Assembly (NCBI GenBank): GCA_945890905.1
Contig: CAMDDI010000067.1
Span: 1 to 14,124, forward strand
Length of the DNA: 14,124 nt
Reading direction: 5' to 3'
From: Bacteriovorax stolpii
GTDB lineage: Bacteria > Bdellovibrionota > Bacteriovoracia > Bacteriovoracales > Bacteriovoracaceae
Shown here: in pieces, positions 1-5,903 of the stretch
Position numbering within the stretch: position 1 is the first letter of the stretch
How the letters are laid out: every line of letters starts with the position of its first letter
The notes under the pieces: model-generated
What the model saw: only the letters and a program-made list of their open reading frames with translations
What the model was told of the DNA's origin: nothing
Databases searched by the model: none
Made by a program: the position numbers and the translations under genes

Positions 1-845
1 GTATCGTTGAACACACGAAGCATAGGAACGATTCCGTTAGAAGTACCGTTAGTACCTTTGATGAATGAACCCTTAGCGCGGATGTTATGGATCGCAAGAC
101 CAATACCACCGGCACTCTGAGAAATAAGCGCACACTGTTTAAGTGTTTCGTAAATCCCTTCGATAGAATCATCTTTCATGGCAAGAAGGAAGCAAGACGA
201 CATTTGTGCCTTGTTTGTTCCAGCGTTGAATAGAGTTGGTGAGGCGTGAGTAAACCAGCCTTCCGAGATCAAATGGTAAGTCTTAATCGCTTCTTCAATA
301 TTTCCTGGCTGAACTCCCAAGGCCACTCTCATAAAGAGGTGCTGAGGACGTTCAACGATTTTTCCATTAACTTTTAGAAGGTAGGACTTCTCAAGAGTTT
401 TGAAACCGAAATAATCGAATTCAAAGTCACGAGAGTAAGCAATCTCGATTGAAATTCTATCTTTGTGCTCGCGGCAGTAAGAGATGAACTCTTCTGCAAC
501 TAGAGGCTGATGCTCGCCAGAGAATTCATTCTTAAATCCATAGAGCTTCTCCATGGTTTCCATAAATGAATCTGAAGTTGAACGGTGAAGGTTTGCTACG
601 GCAATTCTTCCTGCCAAACGAGCATAGTCTGGGTGAACTGAAGTCATGTAAGCAGAAACTTCTGCAGACAAGTTATCAAGCTCTTCAGTGGTGATGCCGT
701 CAAATAAACCATTGATGGTTCTTTTGGCGATTTGCATAGCATCGACGTATTTTGCATCTAACCCGTAAGTGAGTTGCGAAATACGGTGAGTGATTTTATC
801 AAATTGAACCGGTTCTCTTTTTCCTGATCGTGTAGCTACAAACAT
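1..845 (-). CDS. nrdA: Class Ia ribonucleotide reductase large (alpha) subunit, N-terminal part, cut by the left window edge
   Basis: Cytoplasmic enzyme that reduces ribonucleoside diphosphates to deoxyribonucleotides together with NrdB. Reading the minus strand from the ATG at 845-843 gives 281 codons with no stop before the edge; the remaining part (usually well over 450 residues) lies outside. Residues about 1-90 form an ATP-cone (motif RSGKREPVQFDKIT near residues 6-19), so allosteric activity control by ATP/dATP is likely. The segment FTHASPTLFNAGT (198-210) and SSCFLL with Cys218 are class I hallmarks; Cys218 fits the active-site cysteine lost to disulfide in each turnover. DDSIEGIYETL and SAGGIG follow. 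The start is backed by the Shine-Dalgarno sequence AAGGAG, which overlaps the nrdB stop codon; only 10 nt separate the two genes, so they are co-transcribed and probably translationally coupled. The sequence resembles the eukaryotic RRM1 type unusually closely. Confidence 0.96.
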   Translation of the reverse strand, partial: MFVATRSGKREPVQFDKITHRISQLTYGLDAKYVDAMQIAKRTINGLFDGITTEELDNLSAEVSAYMTSVHPDYARLAGRIAVANLHRSTSDSFMETMEKLYGFKNEFSGEHQPLVAEEFISYCREHKDRISIEIAYSRDFEFDYFGFKTLEKSYLLKVNGKIVERPQHLFMRVALGVQPGNIEEAIKTYHLISEGWFTHASPTLFNAGTNKAQMSSCFLLAMKDDSIEGIYETLKQCALISQSAGGIGLAIHNIRAKGSFIKGTNGTSNGIVPMLRVFND

Positions 846-855
846 ATCTTACTCC

Positions 856-1842
856 TTAAAAATCCATATCTGTTGAGAATGCGAACTGAGAACCCGCAGT
901 GTTTTCGCCTGACTTAGCGACTCCTGCTTTTTGGTATTCAGAAACACGTTTCTCAAAAAAGTTAGTCTTACCTTGCATAGAAATCATCTCCATCCAGTCG
1001 AATGGATTTTTTGCATCCCAAATGTTGTTGTAACCAAGTTGGCGCATCAAGCGGTCAGCACAGAAGCGGATGTATTCTTTCATCATGTCTGCGTTCATAC
1101 CGATCAAAGATACCGGAAGAGCTTCAGTGATAAATTCGCACTCGAAGGCCACAGCTTCAGTGATAAGCTCACGAACGCGGGCTTCAGAAGGCTTATTCAC
1201 CATGTAGTCTTTATAAAGCATACAAGCAAAATCAGTGTGGAGACCTTCGTCACGAGAGATAAGCTCGTTAGAGAAAGTAAGTCCCGGCATGAGGCCGCGT
1301 TTTTTGAGCCAGAAGATTGAACAGAAAGCACCCGAGAAGAAAATTCCTTCGATGGCAGCAAAAGCAATCAAGCGCTCAGCAAATGATTCGTTTCCGTAGA
1401 TCCACTTGAGGGCCCAGTCGGCTTTCTTCTTGATACAAGGAATGCTATCGATGGCCTTAAAGAGATGCTGCTTTTGGGCTTCATCTTTGATGTAGGTATC
1501 AATCAAGAGACCGTAAGTTTCAGCGTGGATATTTTCCATAGCAATTTGAAAGCCGTAGAAAGAGCGGGCCTCAGGGATCTGAACATCGTTATAAAAACGA
1601 AGTGCAAGGTTCTCGTTCACGATACCATCAGAAGCTGAGAAGAACGCTAGGATATGCGAAATGAAGTGACGCTCTTGATCGTTTAAAGAATTCCAATCAT
1701 CCAGGTCAGCATACAAATCAATTTCTTCAGCAGTCCAAAAACTGGCCATGGCCTTTTTGTACATGCCCCAGATGTCGTTATGCTTAATTGGGAAAAGTAC
1801 AAAGCGTTCGTTTGATTGTGTTAGTAGTGGCTCCATGCTCAT
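856..1842 (-). CDS. nrdB: Class Ia ribonucleotide reductase small (beta) subunit, eukaryote-like
   Basis: Supplies the diiron-tyrosyl radical that drives ribonucleotide reduction in NrdA. The 328-residue protein has every expected metal ligand with the correct spacing: Asp72, Glu103, His106, Glu165, Glu199 and His202. The radical tyrosine is present at Tyr110 (spacing E-x2-H-x3-Y as in E. coli E115/H118/Y122), so this is not a Tyr-less Ic-type enzyme. Motifs WTAEE, ASDGIVNEN and SFYGFQIAMENIH, and the tail FSTDMDF, match the eukaryotic R2 type (mouse tail FTLDADF); this tail docks in the large subunit. It is the first gene of a nrdB-nrdA operon. Two starts are possible: ATG at 1842 (upstream AGAGGA) or the in-frame ATG at 1836 (GGAG about 8 nt upstream). 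The second matches where homologous sequence begins (EPLL). Regulation by NrdR is suggested by boxes upstream. Confidence 0.97.
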   Translation of the reverse strand: MSMEPLLTQSNERFVLFPIKHNDIWGMYKKAMASFWTAEEIDLYADLDDWNSLNDQERHFISHILAFFSASDGIVNENLALRFYNDVQIPEARSFYGFQIAMENIHAETYGLLIDTYIKDEAQKQHLFKAIDSIPCIKKKADWALKWIYGNESFAERLIAFAAIEGIFFSGAFCSIFWLKKRGLMPGLTFSNELISRDEGLHTDFACMLYKDYMVNKPSEARVRELITEAVAFECEFITEALPVSLIGMNADMMKEYIRFCADRLMRQLGYNNIWDAKNPFDWMEMISMQGKTNFFEKRVSEYQKAGVAKSGENTAGSQFAFSTDMDF

Positions 1843-1929
1843 ATCTCCATTCCTCTTCAGTGTGGTACTCGATCTTTTTGTGGGTCTTAAATCAAGCGTA
1901 GTGGGTGTTCTGACATTTGAAAAGTAAAA

Positions 1930-1987
1930 AAACTAGATATAGTGGTGTCGACATTTTTTTGACGGTTTTAACCACTAGATGATGTAA
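1930..1987 (-). promoter_or_regulatory. Candidate pair of NrdR boxes upstream of nrdB
   Basis: The segment 1930-1945 (aaaCTAGATATAGTGG) agrees with the NrdR box consensus acaCwAtATaTwGtgt at about 13 of 16 positions. A weaker copy at 1972-1987 (ccaCTAGATGATGTAA) agrees at about 10. Their centres are 42 bp apart, close to four helical turns, as expected for two boxes bound on the same face. NrdR is the ATP/dATP-sensing repressor of ribonucleotide reductase operons. On the minus strand the better box contains TATATC, which could serve as a -10 element. The second box is weak, so only the first is reasonably supported. Confidence 0.5.
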
Positions 1988-2121
1988 TCCCCGACTAAAT
2001 TTATCGAGAGAAAAGTGGTCCTATTTAACAAAATCTTACATGTACTAGTGCAAAATAAACGTTCACTTTACAAACAAAAATTCAGAAGCGCATTAATTGA
2101 ACAAAAATGGCCCGGTTGTGT

Positions 2122-2136
2122 AGGCAAATTTTGCCT
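2122..2136 (+). promoter_or_regulatory. Short inverted repeat in the dps upstream region
   Basis: AGGCAAA-T-TTTGCCT is a perfect 7-bp inverted repeat around a single base, about 90 nt before the dps start codon. The near-zero loop fits a dimeric regulator's operator better than an RNA hairpin. It does not match the PerR or Fur box consensus as I know them, so the binding protein is unknown. Confidence 0.3.
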
Positions 2137-2226
2137 CTGGGTTTGTCTATGAAGCCATCGAGTCTTTCAATTAGACGCAAAAATTTAAGAGAGCTACACT
2201 CAATTCAATTAACCATAGGAGGATTT

Positions 2227-2706
2227 ATGGCCAAGGCACAAAAAATTAATATCGGAATTGATGAGAAACAGCGCAAGGCCATTGCACAGGGACTCAATCG
2301 CCTACTAGCCGACAGCTACACTCTTTATCTCATGACCCATAACTTCCACTGGAACGTGAAGGGCCCCATGTTCAACACTCTTCATTTGATGTTTGAAGGT
2401 CAGTACAATGAGCTGGCACTTGCAGTAGATCTTATCGCGGAAAGAATTCGTGCATTAGGCTACCCTGCCCCGGGAACTTACTCCGAGTTTATGGCCCTCT
2501 CTTCGATCAAAGAAGTGAAAGGAGTGCCAAGTGCCACAACCATGATTCAGCATTTAGTGAATGGTCAGGAGGCCGTCATTCGTACGGCCAGGTCTTTGTT
2601 TGATGTGGTGGAAGCCGCCCATGATGAACCGACAGCGGATATCTTAACTCAAAGGATGCAGCTGCATGAGAAATCGGCGTGGATGCTGAGAAGTTTATTG
2701 GAATGA
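2227..2706 (+). CDS. dps: Dps-family DNA-protecting ferritin-like protein
   Basis: Cytoplasmic miniferritin that forms a 12-subunit shell, oxidises Fe(II) (typically with H2O2) and stores the iron, limiting hydroxyl-radical damage; many members also coat DNA in stress or stationary phase. The 159-residue length is typical. The inter-subunit ferroxidase site is complete: His41 (FHW), His53, Glu57, Asp68 and Glu72, with the same spacing as E. coli H51/H63/D67/D78/E82. The N-terminus carries only four lysines (MAKAQKINIGIDEK), so DNA binding through the tail is uncertain. The ATG at 2227 is preceded by AGGAGG at 2217-2222 and is preferred over the longer open frame from 2107, whose extra 40 residues look random. 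It is transcribed alone, diverging from nrdBA and ending at a strong hairpin. Confidence 0.95.
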   Translation: MAKAQKINIGIDEKQRKAIAQGLNRLLADSYTLYLMTHNFHWNVKGPMFNTLHLMFEGQYNELALAVDLIAERIRALGYPAPGTYSEFMALSSIKEVKGVPSATTMIQHLVNGQEAVIRTARSLFDVVEAAHDEPTADILTQRMQLHEKSAWMLRSLLE

Positions 2707-2711
2707 TAAAC

Positions 2712-2743
2712 AACGGCTCCGGAAAGTTTCTTCCGGAGCCGTT
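2712..2743. terminator. Hairpin terminator after dps, possibly bidirectional
   Basis: Perfect 13-bp inverted repeat: AACGGCTCCGGAA at 2712-2724, a 6-nt loop, and TTCCGGAGCCGTT at 2731-2743. It starts 5 nt after the dps stop. On the plus strand ATTTATT follows; on the minus strand GTTTATC follows. The flanking T-tracts are short but the stem is very stable. It lies between convergent genes (dps ends at 2706, the next minus-strand gene ends at 2763), so it probably ends transcription from both sides. Confidence 0.88.
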
Positions 2744-2762
2744 ATTTATTCAATATAACAAT

Positions 2763-3107
2763 TTACGGATTTGTTCCTCTAACACTTACAGTACAATAAC
2801 CCTTCGTAAAACGACCACAAAACATGTCATTCGGATTTTCATCGGTAATTACTCTTTCACTCACGACAACTGTACACTGCTCGTACCCAGCCTCTAGGCA
2901 CTTTGTTTTTAATTCAATTTCAAGATGGCTCGTCCTACAATCAGAATTCCCTAAGCAAAGCTCGCCGTAGCGAAAATTCTTTTTCTTTGTGAAAACTTTG
3001 GATGTTAGATTGCCGGGACCTTCTCCTTCATTGGCATTTGCAACTTGTGCAAGAGAAGACACAGAAAAAGCGATGACAACTAGAGCAGACAGTAAAAATG
3101 ATTTCAT
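2763..3107 (-). CDS. Small secreted six-cysteine protein (function unknown)
   Basis: I do not recognise a named family. The 114-residue product has a clear signal peptide (MKSFLLSALVVIAFS..., likely cut after ANA at residue 26), giving a mature protein of about 9-10 kDa outside the cytoplasm. The mature part has six cysteines (51, 57, 70, 78, 97, 105), an even number that suits disulfide bonds in the periplasm or outside the cell. The segment K-x-K-C-x2-A-G-Y-x2-C (67-78) and the later C-T-V-x-V-x-G (105-111) also occur in the secreted protein at 5596-5901, so the two are paralogues. The start is supported by GGAGG 5 nt upstream. It is transcribed alone, convergent with dps. No catalytic motif is visible. 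Confidence 0.8.
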   Translation of the reverse strand: MKSFLLSALVVIAFSVSSLAQVANANEGEGPGNLTSKVFTKKKNFRYGELCLGNSDCRTSHLEIELKTKCLEAGYEQCTVVVSERVITDENPNDMFCGRFTKGYCTVSVRGTNP

Positions 3108-3250
3108 AAATCCTCCAAGGGATGTTGTTGTTATTCAACATGCGCTCTTTTCCTCGTTTTCTCGTTTCGGACGGAGGAAGTCGATCGTCTTTGTTGCGAT
3201 TGAAAGGATGGCTGCAAAACTAAGACCAACTTGATGAGTCGGTTTTCAAG

Positions 3251-3315
3251 ATGTTATGAAATGTTATGTTTAAAAATTTTACGGTTTTTTTAAAGGTGTA
3301 AAATATTTGTACACC
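3251..3315 (+). promoter_or_regulatory. Repeat-rich promoter region of the TIGR02147-type regulator
   Basis: ATGTTATG occurs twice in tandem (3251-3258 and 3261-3268) at a 10-bp period, so both copies face the same side of the helix. Downstream, GGTGTA (3295-3300) and TACACC (3310-3315) form a 6-bp inverted repeat with a 9-bp AT-rich spacer that contains TAAAAT (3299-3304), a plausible -10 element. An inverted repeat straddling the -10 about 20 nt before the start codon would be a natural operator, perhaps for autoregulation. This is inference from position and symmetry only. Confidence 0.35.
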
Positions 3316-3334
3316 CTATGCAAGGAGCGCTTTG

Positions 3335-4204
3335 GTGAACAGAGCAAAACCCAACGTCTACGATTATCAAGATGCCATTGAATTTCTCATTTCTTCCTTT
3401 GAATTCGAGCAGTCAAGAACCTCAGATTTATCTCTTAGAAAATGGTCTAAGATCATTGATATCGATGCTCAAAATCTTATCTTAATTTTCAAAAAGAAAA
3501 AGAAACTCTCCCTCGTTCAGTCAACGAAGATTTCGAATGTTTTGAATTTAGATCCAGTGGAAACTTCTTATCTAGAGGCCATGATCAAGTACACCTACGA
3601 AGATTCTGAAAAAGAGAAGCGGCTTTTAAAAATGGTTCTCTTAGAGCTTCGCCAACATACTGGTCGCACCGTTGTGGTGGAAGACCAGAGTGTCTTTTCA
3701 CATTGGGTTCATATGGCCATCATTTCCATGTCTAAAATTGAAGGGTTTAGATGCACCCAAGAGAGTATCCGTGACTTTCTTTGTGATGAAGTGTCTCAAG
3801 AAATTGTTGATGATTCAATTGCCCGTCTTTTGAAACTCAAACTTATCACCCAAGATGAAAATGGATGTTTTAAGAAGAATTACGATAATACTACTTCTAG
3901 AAATGATGCTTATAAGAAATCTCCTCATCAGTATTTTGAACAGGTCGCAGAGCTCGCCAAAAAAGGTGCTCTCGTCCCAGCTGAAGAAAGAGAGTTTCAA
4001 TGTTTTTCTTTGGCCATTAAGCACGATCAAATTCCAGTCTTTAAAGAAATGATCCGAAACTTCAGAGGGAAGGTTTGCGACTTTGCTGAGAAAGAAACTT
4101 CAGATCAGGTTTATCAGTTCAATATTCAATTTTTCCCCCTTACAAAAAGGCAAACAGGTAACACATTGAAAATGGCCATTCCCAATATGGAGATTCATCC
4201 TTAG
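3335..4204 (+). CDS. TIGR02147 family (DUF4423) putative transcriptional regulator
   Basis: A 289-residue soluble protein with no signal peptide. The N-terminal 75 or so residues (YDYQDAIEFLISSF... LRKWSKIIDIDAQNLILIF... LSLVQSTKISNVLNLDPVETSYLEAMI) have the helix-turn-helix-like layout seen in TIGR02147 proteins, with a basic patch KKKKK in the middle. The rest, with short segments such as VHMAIISMSKIEGF and ARLLKLKLI, resembles the DUF4423 region, which looks like a second winged-helix-type unit. This family is greatly expanded in Bdellovibrio and Fibrobacter; members are presumed regulators but their targets are mostly unknown. Start choice: TTG at 3332 and GTG at 3335 are adjacent; AAGGAG at 3322-3327 is 4 nt from the first and 7 nt from the second, so GTG is preferred. 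Neighbouring repeats suggest controlled expression. Confidence 0.75.
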   Translation: MNRAKPNVYDYQDAIEFLISSFEFEQSRTSDLSLRKWSKIIDIDAQNLILIFKKKKKLSLVQSTKISNVLNLDPVETSYLEAMIKYTYEDSEKEKRLLKMVLLELRQHTGRTVVVEDQSVFSHWVHMAIISMSKIEGFRCTQESIRDFLCDEVSQEIVDDSIARLLKLKLITQDENGCFKKNYDNTTSRNDAYKKSPHQYFEQVAELAKKGALVPAEEREFQCFSLAIKHDQIPVFKEMIRNFRGKVCDFAEKETSDQVYQFNIQFFPLTKRQTGNTLKMAIPNMEIHP

Positions 4205-4206
4205 CT

Positions 4207-4222
4207 GAAAGCCCATTCTTTC
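4207..4222 (+). terminator. Weak hairpin just after the regulator gene
   Basis: GAAAG (4207-4211) and CTTTC (4218-4222) can form a 5-bp stem with a 6-nt loop, followed by TCATTTGTTT. The stem is too short and A/T-rich to be a convincing terminator, but nothing better is seen before the next gene. Confidence 0.2.
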
Positions 4223-4272
4223 TCATTTGTTTATAAATAAAAATATATTCTTAATACCTGACCATTTTTAAC

Positions 4273-4300
4273 TCAAGTTTTTTCCCCATCTGCACGATAA
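4273..4300 (+). promoter_or_regulatory. Possible sigma-28 (FliA)-like promoter before the 4326 gene
   Basis: TCAAGTTT (4273-4280), 12 nt, then CACGATAA (4293-4300) resembles the FliA consensus TAAAGTTT-N11-GCCGATAA with one extra spacer base. Transcription would begin near 4307, leaving a short leader with the Shine-Dalgarno at 4315-4320. The similarity is partial and a chance match cannot be excluded. Confidence 0.25.
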
Positions 4301-4325
4301 GTCCTTACCCACCCCGGAGGACAAA

Positions 4326-4661
4326 TTGATTTTTTACACCCTGAAAGGTCCGCGCTTTGAGCTTGAGATTCACGAGAATAAGTTGCGCCTGCATAAAAAG
4401 GGATGGATCTCAAAATTTCGCAAGAATGGTGGTCCCGAGGACTGGAATATGGAAGGTCTCTCTCATTTTGAGATCACCATCCCCCAGTACATTCTATGGG
4501 GAAAGCTTGAATGGCAGACCTTTGATGGGAAAAAGGGCAGCTTCCGTTTTTCTACCAATTCTGACATGGTCAAGAAGATCGAAAAGTACCTACAAAAGGT
4601 GATTATCCGAAATCATCAAAGTGTGGAAGTACTGACTCCGGATTTGAAAAAAGCGGCCTAG
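4326..4661 (+). CDS. Small cytoplasmic protein, possibly PH-like fold (function unknown)
   Basis: I do not recognise the family. The 111-residue product has no signal peptide or membrane segment. Predicted order: alternating beta-type segments (IFYTLKG, FELEIHENKLRLHKKG, LSHFEITI, ILWGKLEWQTFDGKKGSFRFS), then one amphipathic helix (SDMVKKIEKYLQKVI, about 78-92) and a disordered basic tail. Strands followed by a single closing helix recall bacterial PH-like domains, but this is a shape argument, not homology. It starts with TTG at 4326, 5 nt after CGGAGG (4315-4320), a near-ideal Shine-Dalgarno that decides the start. Its stop TAG (4659-4661) overlaps the stop of the convergent gene at the palindrome CTAG. 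Confidence 0.65.
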   Translation: MIFYTLKGPRFELEIHENKLRLHKKGWISKFRKNGGPEDWNMEGLSHFEITIPQYILWGKLEWQTFDGKKGSFRFSTNSDMVKKIEKYLQKVIIRNHQSVEVLTPDLKKAA

Positions 4662-5056
4662 TTGCAATCTACTTCGAAGTTATTATTTTCACATTTTAGG
4701 GCAATGTCTTGCATCTCATCAGGAGCAACTTTAAGACTCATGACCGCTTCACCCAAAGAGGGATAAGCAAAGTCTATGAAGACTACTGAAAACTCGCCTT
4801 CTTGGGCCGTCACACTTACGCGTCCTTCGCTGATGGATAGCTTCCCTTGTTGCAGATAAGGAAGGTTTCCTTCATCCACCACCACACTCACGTCATAACT
4901 AGATTCTTCACCACAATAGAATTTACTATCGATAAAAAAATCCGCAGTAACCTGTCTTCCATTTAAGTCACCCGTACATTGAGTGAGATTAACTTGGGGA
5001 TATTGAGCAAAAGCTGAAGAAGATAAGAGAGTAACTAGAACCAATAAATTTTTCAT
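4658..5056 (-). CDS. Small secreted protein, four cysteines (function unknown)
   Basis: The 132-residue product starts with a classical signal peptide (MKNLLVLVTLLSSSAFA, cleaved before QYPQVN), leaving a mature protein of about 115 residues. Mature cysteines at 27, 48, 122 and 131 could form two disulfides, joining the ends of a beta-rich middle (alternating hydrophobic runs YDVSVVVDEG, GKLSISEGRVSVTA, FSVVFIDF, AVMSLKVA). No enzyme motif is visible. The mature protein is acidic, with many Asp/Glu. It follows the 5076-5393 gene by 19 nt on the same strand, so the two are probably one transcript of two exported proteins. AAGG about 9 nt upstream is a modest ribosome site. Its stop codon shares the CTAG palindrome with the gene on the other strand. 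Confidence 0.75.
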   Translation of the reverse strand: MKNLLVLVTLLSSSAFAQYPQVNLTQCTGDLNGRQVTADFFIDSKFYCGEESSYDVSVVVDEGNLPYLQQGKLSISEGRVSVTAQEGEFSVVFIDFAYPSLGEAVMSLKVAPDEMQDIALKCENNNFEVDCN

Positions 5057-5075
5057 TTAAAACGACCTTTTTCAA

Positions 5076-5393
5076 TTAGATTTTAATGCAGGCGAAGGGA
5101 ATCTTTTCAAGCTTACCCACGGCCGTTCTGCCAGTGATGGTAATTTCAACTTTTTCATTAAAAAAAGTTTCTGACCCCTCGATGTGAATTCCTTCTTCAA
5201 CAAGATAAGTTTTTGACTTGTTGTTATTGGTCACTCGCAGTCCCTTAATTTGATCAAATGTATTTTCCACTGTCACATCAAAAAAAGCATAAAGACCATC
5301 AGCTTTGCAACGAAGCTGGGCATCAGGACCCGCATTCCCACCAAAAGAGCTCAATGAGAGGCAAAACAAAGAGACAACGAAAATGGCTTTCAT
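5076..5393 (-). CDS. Small secreted protein (function unknown)
   Basis: I do not recognise a family. A 105-residue product read from the ATG at 5393-5391. An open frame extends to 5450, but the inner start is preferred because it gives a clean signal peptide (MKAIFVVSLFCLSLSSFGGNA, probably cut before GPDA) and has AAGGA 6 nt upstream; the longer form would bury the signal peptide behind 19 polar residues. The mature part of about 84 residues has two cysteines (29 and 102), close to its ends, which may form one disulfide. Alternating strands (LYAFFDVTVENT, IKGLRVTNNN, KTYLVEEGIHIEG, KVEITITG) suggest a small beta-sandwich. It is the first gene of a likely two-gene unit with 4658-5056, both exported and small. 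Confidence 0.7.
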   Translation of the reverse strand: MKAIFVVSLFCLSLSSFGGNAGPDAQLRCKADGLYAFFDVTVENTFDQIKGLRVTNNNKSKTYLVEEGIHIEGSETFFNEKVEITITGRTAVGKLEKIPFACIKI

Positions 5394-5552
5394 AAGGATT
5401 CCTTGAGGATTAATTTTCGGGGAATCTACTTCAAAGAAAGTGACTTTCAAAAGCCAGGATGTAAAAAATGCTCAATATTCTCTAGTTGAAGGCCCATTCT
5501 AAGGCCCTAAACTTGTAAAATATTCAATGCTCACTTTCCTCATTCCATTCCG

Positions 5553-5561
5553 TGATAAAAT
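5553..5561 (+). promoter_or_regulatory. Extended -10 promoter for the Cys-rich protein/protease operon
   Basis: TGATAAAAT fits an extended -10 element (TGn followed by TAAAAT, 5 of 6 to TATAAT), about 35 nt before the start codon at 5596. No good -35 is visible at 17 nt, which is common for extended -10 promoters. Transcription would begin near 5568. Confidence 0.4.
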
Positions 5562-5595
5562 GTCCACATTCTAAACTCATATAAGGATGGCCCAT

Positions 5596-5901
5596 ATGAA
5601 ATCTCTACTTCTGGCATTTGCTCTTGTGTCTCTTTCAGGCTTGGCCTCTGCAAGTGATTGCAGCGAAGTCTCTACTCGCATTTTTTCTGCGACAACTTCT
5701 TCAGGCCGCCTTGATAACTCTTGTAGCATTGAAGATGCTGACACTTTGGCCAAAATCAAATGTAAGCGCGCTGGTTACATGAACTGTAAACGCCTTCCAG
5801 GTTACCGCGGGGCCCAAGTGACGGACACTGGTTTTGGTTCTGTTTGTACTGTAACTGTTCAAGGTGAGATCGTGATCGGCACTGAATGTGCTGGTAACTA
5901 A
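5596..5901 (+). CDS. Small secreted six-cysteine protein, paralogue of the 2763-3107 product, coupled to a protease
   Basis: A 101-residue exported protein with signal peptide MKSLLLAFALVSLSGLASA (cut before SDCS). Mature cysteines are at 22, 43, 56, 64, 84 and 98. The blocks K-x-K-C-x2-A-G-Y-x2-C (53-64) and C-T-V-x-V-x-G (84-90) repeat those of the 2763-3107 protein, defining a small two-member family in this window. ATG 5596 is chosen over the in-frame ATG at 5587 because AAGGA (5583-5587) lies 8 nt upstream and the signal peptide starts there. The stop is only 2 nt before the protease start, so the two are co-translated. A role as protease inhibitor, chaperone or co-secreted partner is possible from context, but no known inhibitor signature is visible. 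Confidence 0.8.
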   Translation: MKSLLLAFALVSLSGLASASDCSEVSTRIFSATTSSGRLDNSCSIEDADTLAKIKCKRAGYMNCKRLPGYRGAQVTDTGFGSVCTVTVQGEIVIGTECAGN

Positions 5902-5903
5902 GA

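Larger units (their letters stand above)
1843..2226. other. Divergent intergenic region between nrdBA and dps
   Basis: This 384-nt AT-rich stretch separates two divergently transcribed operons and must hold both promoters. An open frame reaches upstream of dps to 2107, but its translation before 2227 has no Dps character, and a strong Shine-Dalgarno sequence lies directly before the ATG at 2227, so I treat it as non-coding. The nrd-proximal part holds the NrdR-like boxes. The motif CTAG flanked by GTG/CAC recurs at about 1933, 1975 and 2045. I see no RNA gene and could not assign a convincing sigma-70 promoter to dps. Confidence 0.6.

Noticed and set aside
931..1320. Plus-strand ORF inside nrdB
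   Set aside because: Antisense shadow of a well-conserved gene; no ribosome site or recognisable protein features.
2107..2226. N-terminal extension of dps by 40 residues from the ATG at 2107
   Set aside because: The extra sequence has no Dps resemblance, has no ribosome site, and AGGAGG directly precedes the ATG at 2227, which gives a standard 159-residue Dps.
3122..3141. ATGTTG-N8-CAACAT inverted repeat in the leader of the 2763-3107 gene
   Set aside because: Only 6 bp, A/T-rich, with part of the symmetry made by a simple GTT repeat; not distinguishable from chance.
3318..3338. Six-codon leader ORF (MQGALW) overlapping the start of the TIGR02147-type gene
   Set aside because: It has no ribosome site of its own and contains the Shine-Dalgarno of the downstream gene; its length is within chance expectation. 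Attenuation cannot be supported.
5394..5450. Longer start for the 5076-5393 secreted protein
   Set aside because: It would place 19 polar residues before an obvious signal peptide; the inner ATG has a good Shine-Dalgarno.
5482..5506. Repeated AAGGCCC blocks upstream of the Cys-rich gene as a terminator or operator
   Set aside because: GGCC is self-complementary, so the apparent stem is trivial; two short copies alone do not support a site.
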